Positions 17,969-27,078 are shown, counted from the stretch's first letter. The stretch is DNA of 52,912 nt from an uncultured Lachnospiraceae bacterium (GCA_910585215.1 CAJUDQ010000014.1:28837-81748), one strand, 5' to 3'. Translations and numbers: made by a program. Notes: generated from the sequence alone by a model not told the origin.

Positions 17969-17990
17969 AGCGTGTCCGCATGGGCACGCT
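17969..17990 (+). promoter_or_regulatory. Intercistronic stem-loop before the lipoprotein gene
   Basis: AGCGTGTCC (17969-17977) pairs with GGGCACGCT (17982-17990), with one G-U pair and a GCAT loop. No T tract follows, so it is unlikely to stop transcription. It could protect the 3'-end message and raise the level of the binding protein relative to the permeases. Confidence 0.55.
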
Positions 17991-18038
17991 GCCAATAAAT
18001 AAAAAAAGGGAAAAATTTTAAGAAAAGGAGGATGTTTT

Positions 18039-19565
18039 ATGTCAAAAAACATAAAGAAAGTACTTTGTTTAACGCTTGCAGTAGCAATGACAGGAAGCCT
18101 GTTTACAGCATGCGGGAAAAAAAGTGAGAAAAAAGATGCTGCAACACTAGAACCTATGACAGAGGATGAAATCACTCTTACTTATCAGCTCTGGGAAGAT
18201 GGTCCGATTGCAAAGTCATTGACAAAGGAATGGAATGATTTGTATCCAAACATTACTGTTAATGTCAATGAAACTACTACTGGTGAAAACAATCAGAACC
18301 TGACTTCCTATATGGGTACTAGTCAGATGCCTGATGTATTTTGGGTACTTGGTACACCTGACTTTGCTATTAGAAATGGTATGTTGGCCAACATGGCATT
18401 TATGTGGGAGGCTGATAAGGATACACAGAATGTAATCGGTGGTATCAATGAATATAAGCTTGGTTATCTGGGAACAGAAGGAAAGTGGACAACACCGGTT
18501 AAGTTCTTCCCAACAGAAGCATGGCTGAATATGAACTACTTCAAGAAGAACAATTTTGATATGCCTTCTACAGATTGGACATTTGAAGATTTGGAGAAAT
18601 GTGTAGAGGATGTAACCATTGATAATCAGGGAAGCGGCTGGGGTATTTCCGAAGCTGTTACTGTTATTACATGGTATCCAATCGCAGCAAACGCTGACTG
18701 TATCGGTGAGTTTGGCTGGAATGGCAAGGAATTTGACCTGACAGACTGGGCTGACGGTATGATGATTGAAAAAGGCTGGAGAGAAAATGGACAGAAAGCT
18801 CCTGGAAACATGGTAGGTATGCCGGGTTATGAAGATGGTGGTGACCAGCGTTATCCACAGGATGAAGGTCTGGTTGCCATGAGATGGGATAACTGGTGGT
18901 GCTGGGAAAGATATTGGGATAAAGACGAAATGTATACAAAACAGGTATACTGGGTTCCTTATGTACTTCCTCATACATCTGACAATGACAGTGATACTTA
19001 TTTTGCAACTATGGACTTTGGTGGTATTTATTCTGGTACAGATAATCCACGTGAAGCATATGAAGTATTGAAATTCTTCTGCTGGGGTTCTCAGGGCTGG
19101 CAGTTTAAGATTTCCAAACGTGATGAAATTATTGCATCTGTTGTAGGTAATGATGAGCTGGCTTCCGCATCTGGTTTGGCTCCAGGACCTATTAATAACT
19201 GCCCGATTACAACAGATGAAGAAATCTGGAAAGCATATGAAGCAAAGCATCCTACCACAGAGGCAGGTGGTGATACAGTAGGTAAGGAAAAATATGATAT
19301 TGACAGAGCTCCTTATTTCGATGCTTTCTTTGAGAAGGTTAGAACCTCAAAATGGACCTGTTATGGTTCTGCTCAGATTCCTGGATTTGATACATGGCTG
19401 GCCGATAATTATAATTCTGCTACTTTGTATGATGGCGCAGCTGGTGTTGAAGCTTGGGTATTTGACAACGGCGGTGACCCATACGAAAAAGTACAGGCAC
19501 TGACAGAGGCTGCAAATGCAACAAATAAAGAGTTGCTTGATACAATTTCAGCAGTTCTTGAATAA
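18039..19565 (+). CDS. Lipoprotein solute-binding protein of a sugar ABC transporter
   Basis: A 508-residue protein with a signal-II peptide ending in the lipobox LFTAC (Cys at about 25), so it should be lipid-anchored on the outer face of the membrane. The mature part is an extracellular solute-binding domain of family 1 type, with TLTYQLWEDGPIAKSL, NQNLTSYMGTSQMPDVFW and a Trp-rich segment DNWWCWERYWD that may line the sugar site. AAGGAGG (18025-18031) is the ribosome site. It closes the operon and is followed by a strong terminator. It differs in length and lipidation from the giant binding protein at 6003-9173, so the two are not recent duplicates. Aromatic-rich sites of this kind fit oligosaccharide ligands, but the identity of the sugar is unknown. 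Confidence 0.92.
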   Translation: MSKNIKKVLCLTLAVAMTGSLFTACGKKSEKKDAATLEPMTEDEITLTYQLWEDGPIAKSLTKEWNDLYPNITVNVNETTTGENNQNLTSYMGTSQMPDVFWVLGTPDFAIRNGMLANMAFMWEADKDTQNVIGGINEYKLGYLGTEGKWTTPVKFFPTEAWLNMNYFKKNNFDMPSTDWTFEDLEKCVEDVTIDNQGSGWGISEAVTVITWYPIAANADCIGEFGWNGKEFDLTDWADGMMIEKGWRENGQKAPGNMVGMPGYEDGGDQRYPQDEGLVAMRWDNWWCWERYWDKDEMYTKQVYWVPYVLPHTSDNDSDTYFATMDFGGIYSGTDNPREAYEVLKFFCWGSQGWQFKISKRDEIIASVVGNDELASASGLAPGPINNCPITTDEEIWKAYEAKHPTTEAGGDTVGKEKYDIDRAPYFDAFFEKVRTSKWTCYGSAQIPGFDTWLADNYNSATLYDGAAGVEAWVFDNGGDPYEKVQALTEAANATNKELLDTISAVLE

Positions 19566-19594
19566 TAAAAAATGACATAAAGTTATAATCCCTT

Positions 19595-19623
19595 CCTCCC
19601 ACGACATGTCGTGGGAGGTTTTT
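19595..19623 (+). terminator. Strong terminator of the transporter operon
   Basis: A 24-base perfect palindrome (19595-19618, CCTCCCACGACA and its complement) followed by five T. It separates the transporter operon from the glycosidase operon. Confidence 0.92.
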
Positions 19624-19665
19624 ATATCTTCTGTCGATTTTGTGAAACCCTTTCTTTCTTCGAAC

Positions 19666-19694
19666 TTGCGGAACTGGTAAAAATATGGTATACT
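19666..19694 (+). promoter_or_regulatory. Promoter of the glycosidase operon
   Basis: TTGCGG (19666-19671), 17 bases, TATACT (19689-19694) preceded by TGG as an extended -10. The leader of about 165 bases contains three near-copies of AAATATGGACAGA (about 19711-19770), which could be operator half-sites, but no known operator consensus matches. Confidence 0.6.
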
Positions 19695-19866
19695 TAACTA
19701 TATTTTATAAGCCAAAATATGGATAAAAAATATGGACAGATGACATGGATAGCAAATATGAACAGATAAACACAATCAACGCTTGACATACAATCAGTGA
19801 AAGGTTCATTGCGTTGGTTGCTGACAGCGATTAGCCGTGTTCTGCGGCAGAATGTGAGGAAGTTTT

Positions 19867-21981
19867 ATGGCGATTGAAGAAATATCAAAAATCCGAGTCG
19901 GCGATATGATTTTGAAATATGAGTTAGAAACCGATTATGCAAGAACGGGTTTTTCTGTAATTCCTGCCGATATGGAAGGCAAGGATAACAAATCAAAATT
20001 TTATCGGATTAATTCACTGGTACAGATGAAACTGATTGGTGATATGTATCCAAACTGTTATGGACATGGTTCTTCTATGAGAAATGGAGAATCCGCAAAT
20101 CGACTGGAATATAAAAGTCAGATAGTGGAAGAAAGAGAAGAGGTAACCATAGTAAAAACTTTTTTGGAGGATAAAAGGGGCTACAAAGTTTGTAATATTG
20201 TGACATGGTATCAGGGCGATGACAGTTTTGAGATGAAAAACAGTATAGAAAATGCATCTGATAAGGATATTACGCTGGAAATGCTGTCAAGCTTTGAACT
20301 TGGAAATATTTCTCCGTTTTTGGAAGGAGATGGTCCGGACAGTCTGCTGATACACCGTCTAAGAAGCAAATGGAGTCATGAGGGAAGACTCTGTACAGAT
20401 ACCATAGAAGATTTGCAGCTTGAGCCATCATGGTCTACATGGTCTGCATCAACAGAGAGGTTCGGGCAGACAGGTTCTATGCCGGTAAAAAAATTTTTTC
20501 CTTTTGTTGCCGTAGAGGATAAGATAAATCAGGTGTTTTGGGGTGTGCAGCTTGCACATGAGGCTTCTTGGCAGATGGAGGTATATCGTCAGGATGATGC
20601 TTTGCATATTTCAGGAGGTCTTGCGGACAGAGAGTTTGGTCACTGGACAAAGGTACTAAAAAAGGGAGAAGTATTTGAAACACCAACTGCGATAATCAGT
20701 GTATGTCATGGTGGAGGTATTGATAAAATCTGTCAGAGATTGACGCAGGCCGGAGAAAAATATCTGAAGAGCATGCCGGAAAGTGAAGACCATCTTCCAA
20801 TTATTTTTAATGAATATTGTACTACATGGGGGTGTCCGTCACATGAGAATATAGCGGGCATAGTCAATGCGATTAAAAACAGAGGATTTGAATATTTTGT
20901 GATTGACTGTGGATGGTTTAAGGAAGATAATGTTCCGTGGGATATCAGCATGGGAGATTACAATGTATCGCCATCGCTGTTTCCGCAGGGTTTGGAAAAA
21001 ACCGTTGAATTAATAAAGAATGCAGGCATGAAGCCTGGCATCTGGTTTGAAATTGACAATATAGGAAGTGCCGCAAAAGCCTATCATATGACAGAACACC
21101 AACTGAAAAGAGATGGTTATCCGATTTCTACTTACAGCAGAAGATTTTGGGATATGAATGATTTATGGGTACAGAACTACCTTTCTGAAAAAGTAATAGG
21201 AACTTTAAAAAAATATGGGTTTGAATATATGAAAATGGATTATAATGATACCATAGGGATTGGCTGTGACGGCTGTGAATCTTTAGGAGAAGGCCTTAGA
21301 AAAAATATGGATGCATCCGTCAATTTTGTAAAAAAGGTGACAGAAGAGATTCCGGGTATTATACTTGAAAACTGTTCTTCCGGAGGACATAAACTAGAAC
21401 CGTTAATGATGAGTTTGTGTTCTATGGCATCTTTTTCTGATGCGCATGAATGTGAAGAAATACCCGTAATTGCTGCAAATCTTCATCGTGCAATTCTTCC
21501 TCGTCAAAGTCAAATATGGGCGGTGATTCGAAAAACAGACAGTTTGAAAAGAATTGCATATTCCATTGCAAATACATTTCTTGGAAGAATGTGTCTGTCA
21601 GGAGATGTAACAGAGCTTACAGCACAACAATGGAATGTGATTGATAATGGAATTGCATTTTATAAAAAGATTGCGCCGATAATAAAAGAAGGGTACACCT
21701 ATCGTTTTGGTCCAAAGATTACAAGTGAAAGACATCTGAAAGGTTGGCAGGGAGTTGTGAGAACTGGAAAAAATGATAAGGCATATGCACTGATTCATAC
21801 ATTTCATGGAGGATTTCCAGAAACAATAGAAATAAAGCTTCCAGACGATTGTGGAACAGTGATTACAGAGCAATATTCAGATAATCCTGTGGATATCAGA
21901 GTGGAAGACAGAGTTTTAAAGCTTGTGATTACAGAGGAAATGAAGGCGGTTGTTGTCTTATTGGAAAAAAGAAATATTTAG
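19867..21981 (+). CDS. Cytoplasmic GH36-type alpha-galactosidase
   Basis: A 704-residue glycoside hydrolase of the clan D alpha-galactosidase type, which removes terminal alpha-galactosyl units with retention. An N-terminal beta-sandwich (about 1-310) precedes the barrel (about 315-630), which opens with NEYCTTWGCPSHENI and contains FVIDCGWF and KPGIWFEI. The nucleophile should be D458 in YMKMDYND, and the acid/base candidate is D525 in SFSDAHE. ENCSSGGHK is another family motif. No signal peptide is present, so it acts inside the cell on imported sugar. The gene begins a two-gene operon next to the transporter. Substrate could be an alpha-galactoside or another alpha-linked sugar of the same clan; sequence alone does not decide. 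Confidence 0.88.
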   Translation: MAIEEISKIRVGDMILKYELETDYARTGFSVIPADMEGKDNKSKFYRINSLVQMKLIGDMYPNCYGHGSSMRNGESANRLEYKSQIVEEREEVTIVKTFLEDKRGYKVCNIVTWYQGDDSFEMKNSIENASDKDITLEMLSSFELGNISPFLEGDGPDSLLIHRLRSKWSHEGRLCTDTIEDLQLEPSWSTWSASTERFGQTGSMPVKKFFPFVAVEDKINQVFWGVQLAHEASWQMEVYRQDDALHISGGLADREFGHWTKVLKKGEVFETPTAIISVCHGGGIDKICQRLTQAGEKYLKSMPESEDHLPIIFNEYCTTWGCPSHENIAGIVNAIKNRGFEYFVIDCGWFKEDNVPWDISMGDYNVSPSLFPQGLEKTVELIKNAGMKPGIWFEIDNIGSAAKAYHMTEHQLKRDGYPISTYSRRFWDMNDLWVQNYLSEKVIGTLKKYGFEYMKMDYNDTIGIGCDGCESLGEGLRKNMDASVNFVKKVTEEIPGIILENCSSGGHKLEPLMMSLCSMASFSDAHECEEIPVIAANLHRAILPRQSQIWAVIRKTDSLKRIAYSIANTFLGRMCLSGDVTELTAQQWNVIDNGIAFYKKIAPIIKEGYTYRFGPKITSERHLKGWQGVVRTGKNDKAYALIHTFHGGFPETIEIKLPDDCGTVITEQYSDNPVDIRVEDRVLKLVITEEMKAVVVLLEKRNI

Positions 21982-22002
21982 GAAAGGCAAGGAAGAAATT
22001 TA

Positions 22003-23631
22003 ATGAAAAGAACAAACTTTTATGTAAGACCATATACTATGAACTGGAAGAATGCAGAATCGGACAGTCTGCATTTGGAATACAGCTATGACAAGAAAGA
22101 TTGGTATGCTTTGAATGGAAATAATGGAATACTTTTTGCAGAGTACGGTTTTGGAAGAATGACAAAGCCACAGCTTGTAAAGACCGAAGATGGTTTTAAG
22201 GTATATGCGGAAAAAGTACCAGAACGTCCACAAGACATATCAAAGGTATATGTATATACATCAAAAGATTTAATTGAGTATCATGAGCAGATTGTATCCA
22301 GAAGAGATGTACCGGAATATACAGGAGTTTCAGAGGCAGTAGAAGTATCAGAAGAAATACTTACTGAATTGCAGAAGCTTTATGGAAAGCCGGAAGAGGT
22401 AGTAATTGAAGAGATTGAAGAAATCTGCGTAGAGGTGAAAAAAGGAGAGATACCACAACTGCCGGAAAGAGTACAGGTCACATATTCCAATGGGGAAAAA
22501 GAAGATAAGAAGGTTACATGGGGAAATGTGAATACGGATACAGAGGGTGAAACAGAAGTAACAGGAACCATTTATCAGCATCTCTATACCAATCCGATTA
22601 TTCGCCACAGAGCAGACCCGTTTGTCTATAAACATATAGACGGCATGTTTTATTTTACTGCTTCTCATACAGATGATAAACATAATCTGATTGGAGAATA
22701 TCAATATCGCAATATTACAATAAGAAGAGCTTCTACTCTGGAAGGGCTTGCAGATGATTCCGGTGAATATGTGGAAAGAGTAGTTTATCACAGAGACCCT
22801 TTGCCAGGTTTTCAGAGTCCTCATATCTGGGCACCGGAGATTCATTTTATTGATGGAATATGGTATATTTATTATACAACTTCAATTGATGAAAATGATT
22901 TGTGGTCTATCAGGCCTCATGTACTGCAATGCAAGGCAGCAGACCCGTTTGAGGGAGAATGGGTAGACCTTGGACAGGTAAAAAAGACTGTGGAAGATAC
23001 AATTGCATTTACAGATTTTTCTCTGGATCATACAGTACTTCAGCTTCATGGTGAATTATATTTCTTCTGGGCAGAAAAACATCCAGTGGATTCAGTAATT
23101 TATGCTGCAAAGATGGTAAATCCGTGGACAATTGATTCCTCAAGAATTTGTCCGGTAGTATCGCCAGAGTTTAACTGGGAAAGACATGGCTTTCCTGTAT
23201 GTGAGGGAGCAGGTTTTCTGCACAGAAATGGACGATTGTTTCTTACCTATTCTGCATCAGGAACAGATGCTCTTTACTGCGTAGGTATGTGTACTGCAGA
23301 TGAGAATGCGGATTTGCTAGACCCAAGCTCATGGACAAAATCGCCATATCCGGTATTTCAGAGTACAAAGAAAAATAAGCAGTTTGGACCAGGACACAAC
23401 AGTTTTACAAAGGATGAAGAGGGGCATGATATTATGGTATATCACGCAAGGCAGGAAGAGAAATATTTGATTGATAAGAGCTATCAGCCATTATATGATG
23501 CAGGAAGAAATACTACACTGATGAGAATCTATTGGAATGAAGATGGAACTCCGAATTTCTCAGTGCCGATTCCAAGCGGGAAAGGAAAAGACGTGCCGAT
23601 GGAGTTTAAGGCAAAGGTGATTGTGAGATAA
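22003..23631 (+). CDS. Cytoplasmic GH43-type glycosidase with an Ig-like domain
   Basis: A 542-residue enzyme. The N-terminal 130 residues are of unknown fold. A bacterial Ig-like segment (about 140-188, LPERVQVTYSNGEKEDKKVT) follows. The C-terminal five-bladed propeller of family GH43 (about 195-540) has the expected acid triad: D205 in HRADPFVY as general base, D342 in SLDHTV as pKa modulator, and E401 in VCEGAGF as general acid. IWAPEIHFIDGIWYIYY is a typical blade. GH43 enzymes release arabinose, xylose or galactose. No signal peptide is seen, so it is intracellular. It follows the alpha-galactosidase by 21 bases. The pair suggests a mixed galactose/arabinose glycan as the imported substrate. 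An Ig-like insert in a cytoplasmic GH43 is unusual. Confidence 0.85.
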   Translation: MKRTNFYVRPYTMNWKNAESDSLHLEYSYDKKDWYALNGNNGILFAEYGFGRMTKPQLVKTEDGFKVYAEKVPERPQDISKVYVYTSKDLIEYHEQIVSRRDVPEYTGVSEAVEVSEEILTELQKLYGKPEEVVIEEIEEICVEVKKGEIPQLPERVQVTYSNGEKEDKKVTWGNVNTDTEGETEVTGTIYQHLYTNPIIRHRADPFVYKHIDGMFYFTASHTDDKHNLIGEYQYRNITIRRASTLEGLADDSGEYVERVVYHRDPLPGFQSPHIWAPEIHFIDGIWYIYYTTSIDENDLWSIRPHVLQCKAADPFEGEWVDLGQVKKTVEDTIAFTDFSLDHTVLQLHGELYFFWAEKHPVDSVIYAAKMVNPWTIDSSRICPVVSPEFNWERHGFPVCEGAGFLHRNGRLFLTYSASGTDALYCVGMCTADENADLLDPSSWTKSPYPVFQSTKKNKQFGPGHNSFTKDEEGHDIMVYHARQEEKYLIDKSYQPLYDAGRNTTLMRIYWNEDGTPNFSVPIPSGKGKDVPMEFKAKVIVR

Positions 23632-23707
23632 AAGTTGGTTGGAGTTAGTGCGATAGGGGACTCATGCAAATACTTTATATAGAATCATAGAATTTTTACA
23701 AAATACA

Positions 23708-23757
23708 GCAGAAGGGGATGATGGAGGAATAGAAGACCTCCATCATCCCTTTTCTGC
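23708..23757. terminator. Long hairpin between convergent operons
   Basis: GCAGAAGGGGATGATGGAGG pairs with CCTCCATCATCCCTTTTCTGC with one small bulge, giving a stem of about 18-20 bp. It lies between the glycosidase operon and the spoVA operon, which face each other, so it probably ends both. Confidence 0.75.
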
Positions 23758-23770
23758 GTTCCTCATATCC

Positions 23771-24127
23771 TTATTCCTTCATCTTTGGTTTAAATACCAG
23801 CGACGCCAGATACCCAAAAATCAATGCTCCGGAAATTCCTACAGCTCCCGCCTTAAATCCTCCCATAAATATTCCGATAAACCCTTCTTTATCAACCGCT
23901 TCTTTTACTCCTTTCCAGAGCCCATTTCCAAAGCTTGCCAGTGGAACTCCTGCACCTGCTCCTGCAAAATCAATTAAATGTTCATACCATCCGAATGCGC
24001 CCAAGATTGTTCCAATTACCACAAGTCCGACCATAATTCTTCCCGGCATAAGCTTTGTTTTGTCAATAAATATTTGTGTAATCGCGCAGATAATTCCTCC
24101 TACAATAAACGCTTTTAAATAAATCAT
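23771..24127 (-). CDS. spoVAE: Stage V sporulation protein AE
   Basis: A 118-residue membrane protein with several hydrophobic helices and the conserved segment DFAGAGAGVPLASFGNG, characteristic of SpoVAE (the SpoVAEb form). It works with SpoVAC and SpoVAD to move calcium-dipicolinic acid into the forespore and to release it on germination. AAAGGAAGGA precedes the ATG. It is the last gene of the operon, 38 bases after spoVAD. Confidence 0.93.
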   Translation of the reverse strand: MIYLKAFIVGGIICAITQIFIDKTKLMPGRIMVGLVVIGTILGAFGWYEHLIDFAGAGAGVPLASFGNGLWKGVKEAVDKEGFIGIFMGGFKAGAVGISGALIFGYLASLVFKPKMKE

Positions 24128-24165
24128 ACAAGTATTCCTTCCTTTCGCTATATCTTATCTGTTTT

Positions 24166-25170
24166 TTACACAGCTTCAATCACTACTGCATGTGCAATCC
24201 CCGGGATAGATTGTCCCTCATTGGAAGATACTGGAGAAAACAATGCACCAGTAGGTACAAATAAAACTTTTTTCCATGTCTTATTTCCAATATTCCCCAG
24301 AATCAAGCTGCACAGCACGGAAGCCGAACATCCACAACCGCTGGCTCCGGCGTGTGTATCCTGTGCTTCGCTGTCAAAAATCTCCAGCCCACAGTCCATA
24401 TGATTTTTTTCGATACGATATCCTTTTTCGTCCAGAAGGTCTAAAAGAATCGTCTGTCCGATATAACCCAAATCTCCTGTAATAATTTTATCATATTCCT
24501 CCGGTGAAGTTTCAAAATCCTGCAAATGTGTGTATATGGTATCTGCTGCTGCGGGTGCCATACATGCGCCCATATTTTCTTTGTCCTTACATCCATAGTC
24601 TACAATTTTTCCAGTTGTAATGCCTGTTATTCTAGCTGTCCCGCCTGCTTTTCCAAGTACAACACCCCCACCGCCAGTCACAGTCCATGTGGCGGAAAAT
24701 TTTCTCTGTGTACCATAGCCAAGAGGAAAGCGGAAGGATTTTTCCGCACTGGCGAAATGGCTCGAAGTCATACACAATACATGTTCTGCATATCCACCGG
24801 AAATACACATTGAACCCAGGGAAATAGATTCACCCATGGTAGAACAGGCTCCGTACAATCCAAACAGAGGGATATTCAGATTTTTCAATCCAAAGGAGGT
24901 AGCAATTAGCTGTCCAAGCAAATCTCCTGCAAAAATATATCGAATATCCTTTGTCTCAAGACCGGAATTTTTTATTGCAGTGTTTGCGATTTTTTCCTGA
25001 AGCTTACTTTCTGCGTCCTCCCAGTTTTCACCGCCAAAGTTCGGGTCTGTCACTACCTCGTCAAAAAGACTGCCCAGAGGCCCTTCGCCTTCTTTCTGTC
25101 CAACTACAGAGCCATAGCCCTGAATAAATACATCTTCTTTATATTTGATACTTGCCTGTCCAAGAAACAT
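24166..25170 (-). CDS. spoVAD: Stage V sporulation protein AD, dipicolinate-binding
   Basis: A 334-residue soluble protein with a thiolase-like fold, normal length for SpoVAD. It binds dipicolinic acid and sits on the SpoVA channel at the outer face of the spore inner membrane. Visible features are FIQGYGSVVG, LFGLYGACSTMGESISLG and DTHAGASGCGCSAS. AGAAAGGATG is the ribosome site. The gap to spoVAC is 89 bases. Confidence 0.95.
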   Translation of the reverse strand: MFLGQASIKYKEDVFIQGYGSVVGQKEGEGPLGSLFDEVVTDPNFGGENWEDAESKLQEKIANTAIKNSGLETKDIRYIFAGDLLGQLIATSFGLKNLNIPLFGLYGACSTMGESISLGSMCISGGYAEHVLCMTSSHFASAEKSFRFPLGYGTQRKFSATWTVTGGGGVVLGKAGGTARITGITTGKIVDYGCKDKENMGACMAPAAADTIYTHLQDFETSPEEYDKIITGDLGYIGQTILLDLLDEKGYRIEKNHMDCGLEIFDSEAQDTHAGASGCGCSASVLCSLILGNIGNKTWKKVLFVPTGALFSPVSSNEGQSIPGIAHAVVIEAV

Positions 25171-25259
25171 ACTTTCTCATCCTTTCTATAAAATGATAAA
25201 TGGTTTTCAATAGGATTCATATCTAAATTTATTCGCTAAATAGCGAGTTTAACAAAACT

Positions 25260-25715
25260 TTAAAATACTCCAAGTACTGTCAATATCCAGTAAATTAATC
25301 CCAGCAGCCAGCTTGATAAGATTCCATACAAAATTACCGGTCCGGCAATGGAAAAAATCCGGCAACCGATTCCAAATACCTGACCTTCCTTTTTAAATTC
25401 AATTGCAGGAGAAGCAACCGAGTTTGCAAAGCCCGTAATTGGTACCAAAGTTCCTGCACCGGCATATTTTGCTATTTTGGGATAAATTCCAAAGCCTGTG
25501 AGAAGAACGGATAAAAGAATCAATACCAGCATTTCATAAAATCCGGCGATATCTTTTTTAAATCCCATATATTTGAAAAAATCCAGCAACGCCTGTCCAA
25601 GAACACAGATTAATCCGCCAATCCAGAAGGCATTAAACAGGTTTTTTGGAAAGCTTGTAGTAGGAGTCACACTTTTTACATATTCATCATAATTTTTTTT
25701 GATTTCATCTTCCAT
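25260..25715 (-). CDS. spoVAC: Stage V sporulation protein AC
   Basis: A 151-residue membrane protein with four hydrophobic segments and the family motif YAGAGTLVPITGFANSV. SpoVAC is thought to be the mechanosensitive pore of the dipicolinate channel. The ribosome site is poor, and a 200-base gap separates it from spoVAB. A candidate sigma-G promoter lies in this gap, so the AC-AD-AE part may be expressed on its own. Confidence 0.94.
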   Translation of the reverse strand: MEDEIKKNYDEYVKSVTPTTSFPKNLFNAFWIGGLICVLGQALLDFFKYMGFKKDIAGFYEMLVLILLSVLLTGFGIYPKIAKYAGAGTLVPITGFANSVASPAIEFKKEGQVFGIGCRIFSIAGPVILYGILSSWLLGLIYWILTVLGVF

Positions 25716-25752
25716 TTTTTATACCATGCCGCAAGCCTATTATACATTTTAA

Positions 25753-25782
25753 TGTATGATTCATAATGCTATTTGCAATGCA
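25753..25782 (-). promoter_or_regulatory. Possible sigma-G promoter upstream of spoVAC
   Basis: Read on the minus strand, TGCATT (25782-25777) and CATACA (25758-25753) are separated by 18 bases. They resemble the sigma-G elements (G-C-A-T-A and CATACTA type) but each has a mismatch. Confidence 0.35.
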
Positions 25783-25915
25783 AAACAGTACAAATAAGAT
25801 TGAAAAAATGGCTGCAGCTTATCCTTTCTATAAATTTTGATATTTTTTCAACCTTTGTTTTTAGGAACGAGAATGATACAAAATGATATATCTTTTCATT
25901 TCTTGTTTTGAGGAA

Positions 25916-26395
25916 CTAAAACCATTCTTTGTAAAAAAACAAAAATGAGCCAAGCGCTTTTCCAAGAGCAAAACTTGAGATAATTGCGCCTGTTCCATAG
26001 TGCAGCTTTGTACGTCTTCCGAAAACTGCCAGAACGTCCAGATTTTCCGCTATAGAAACGGAAAGAGTACCTCCAAAAATACCAATAAAGATACCACAAA
26101 AGCCAATTGGAAGCTGAACAAACAAAAGTTCCATAAGAAAATCGCTTATAGGAAGCGCATCCTCAAGAAGGCGGCACAGAGAGACATCATAACCGTTTAT
26201 ATTTAAAAAGAAAAGAATGATACCAAACAGCCCGCCTGTCAAAACGCAGGTTTCATAAGATTTTACATATTGTCCAGTGTGTGTTTTATCTGCCATGCGG
26301 GGAATCAGGCTTAATGCTGTAATCAGAGCAAAAACGCCTGCTGATACCGCAAAACCGGATGCCCCGCCAATTATGGCAAGCAGTATCTGTCTCAT
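25916..26395 (-). CDS. spoVAB: Stage V sporulation protein AB
   Basis: A 159-residue membrane protein with four to five helices, containing GGASGFAVSAGVFALITALS and LHYGTGAIISSFALGKALGS, as expected for SpoVAB. This subunit occurs in Bacillus and many Clostridia and has no known enzymatic role. It begins ten bases after spoVAA, so the two are co-translated. Confidence 0.9.
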   Translation of the reverse strand: MRQILLAIIGGASGFAVSAGVFALITALSLIPRMADKTHTGQYVKSYETCVLTGGLFGIILFFLNINGYDVSLCRLLEDALPISDFLMELLFVQLPIGFCGIFIGIFGGTLSVSIAENLDVLAVFGRRTKLHYGTGAIISSFALGKALGSFLFFYKEWF

Positions 26396-26405
26396 ACTAT
26401 TCCTC

Positions 26406-27056
26406 CTAATTTACATCAATATGTTTGTTGCTTCTTTTTACGCCATCAATTAAAGTAGTATTAATATCATTTTCATAGAGTCGCATTTCGATTTCCAGCG
26501 GAGTAGGGTCTTTCGAAAGCTTCCTTTTACCAAAATGGTTGTAGAAGATAAGGATTCCTGCGCCTAGTCCGATAGAATAACTACATTCAAGGATAGTAAA
26601 GCCCTCATGCTCTTTGCCGGCAAACAGTTCATAAATCTGAGCAAATACATCATGTACCTGAACATCATTATTAAATGCCATAATGGTAAATGCAGAACCA
26701 AAAAAAACAATAAGACAGATAAAGGCTGTTTTTAGCCGGACATAGGATAATGGGGGCTGTTTGCTGTTTTTTTCAATAATAATATCTGTGCTGCCTGTGG
26801 GAATAATATTGACATCGGGATATTCTGACAGGATAATTTCAAATATTTTTAGTGCTGTAATAATAATTCGTCCATTGTCTGAATCCGAAGTATCTTTCTT
26901 CTGCTTTGAGGTATTTGGGAAAGTGTACACCTTCAAGGCATTGATTTTATTTTTTAAATTTTTATCACTGCAGTAGACTGTGGCAATATCACTTATGGAT
27001 ACTCTGTCATTGTCAACCTTTGTACAATCGTCAAAAAATATATATACATTTTCCAT
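26406..27056 (-). CDS. spoVAA: Stage V sporulation protein AA
   Basis: A 216-residue protein with an N-terminal soluble domain (about 1-115), and two membrane helices (about 118-140 and 165-185), as in SpoVAA. It is the first gene of the five-gene spoVA operon. A GTG at 27065 is in frame, but the ATG at 27056 lies at a better distance from AAAGG, so I chose it. Its spacer is shared with the divergent penicillin-binding protein gene. Confidence 0.88.
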   Translation of the reverse strand: MENVYIFFDDCTKVDNDRVSISDIATVYCSDKNLKNKINALKVYTFPNTSKQKKDTSDSDNGRIIITALKIFEIILSEYPDVNIIPTGSTDIIIEKNSKQPPLSYVRLKTAFICLIVFFGSAFTIMAFNNDVQVHDVFAQIYELFAGKEHEGFTILECSYSIGLGAGILIFYNHFGKRKLSKDPTPLEIEMRLYENDINTTLIDGVKRSNKHIDVN

Positions 27057-27078
27057 TTTTATCACAACCTTTCGTCAG

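Noticed and set aside
18216..19250. Long antisense frame of 344 codons opposite the lipoprotein gene
   Set aside because: It is rich in Cys, His and Ile, has no ribosome site and mirrors the codon pattern of the real gene.
19649..19664. Catabolite-response-like palindrome GAAACCCTTTC
   Set aside because: One base short and lacks the central CG of the cre consensus.
19783..19788. Second TTGACA before the alpha-galactosidase gene
   Set aside because: No -10 element at a usable distance.
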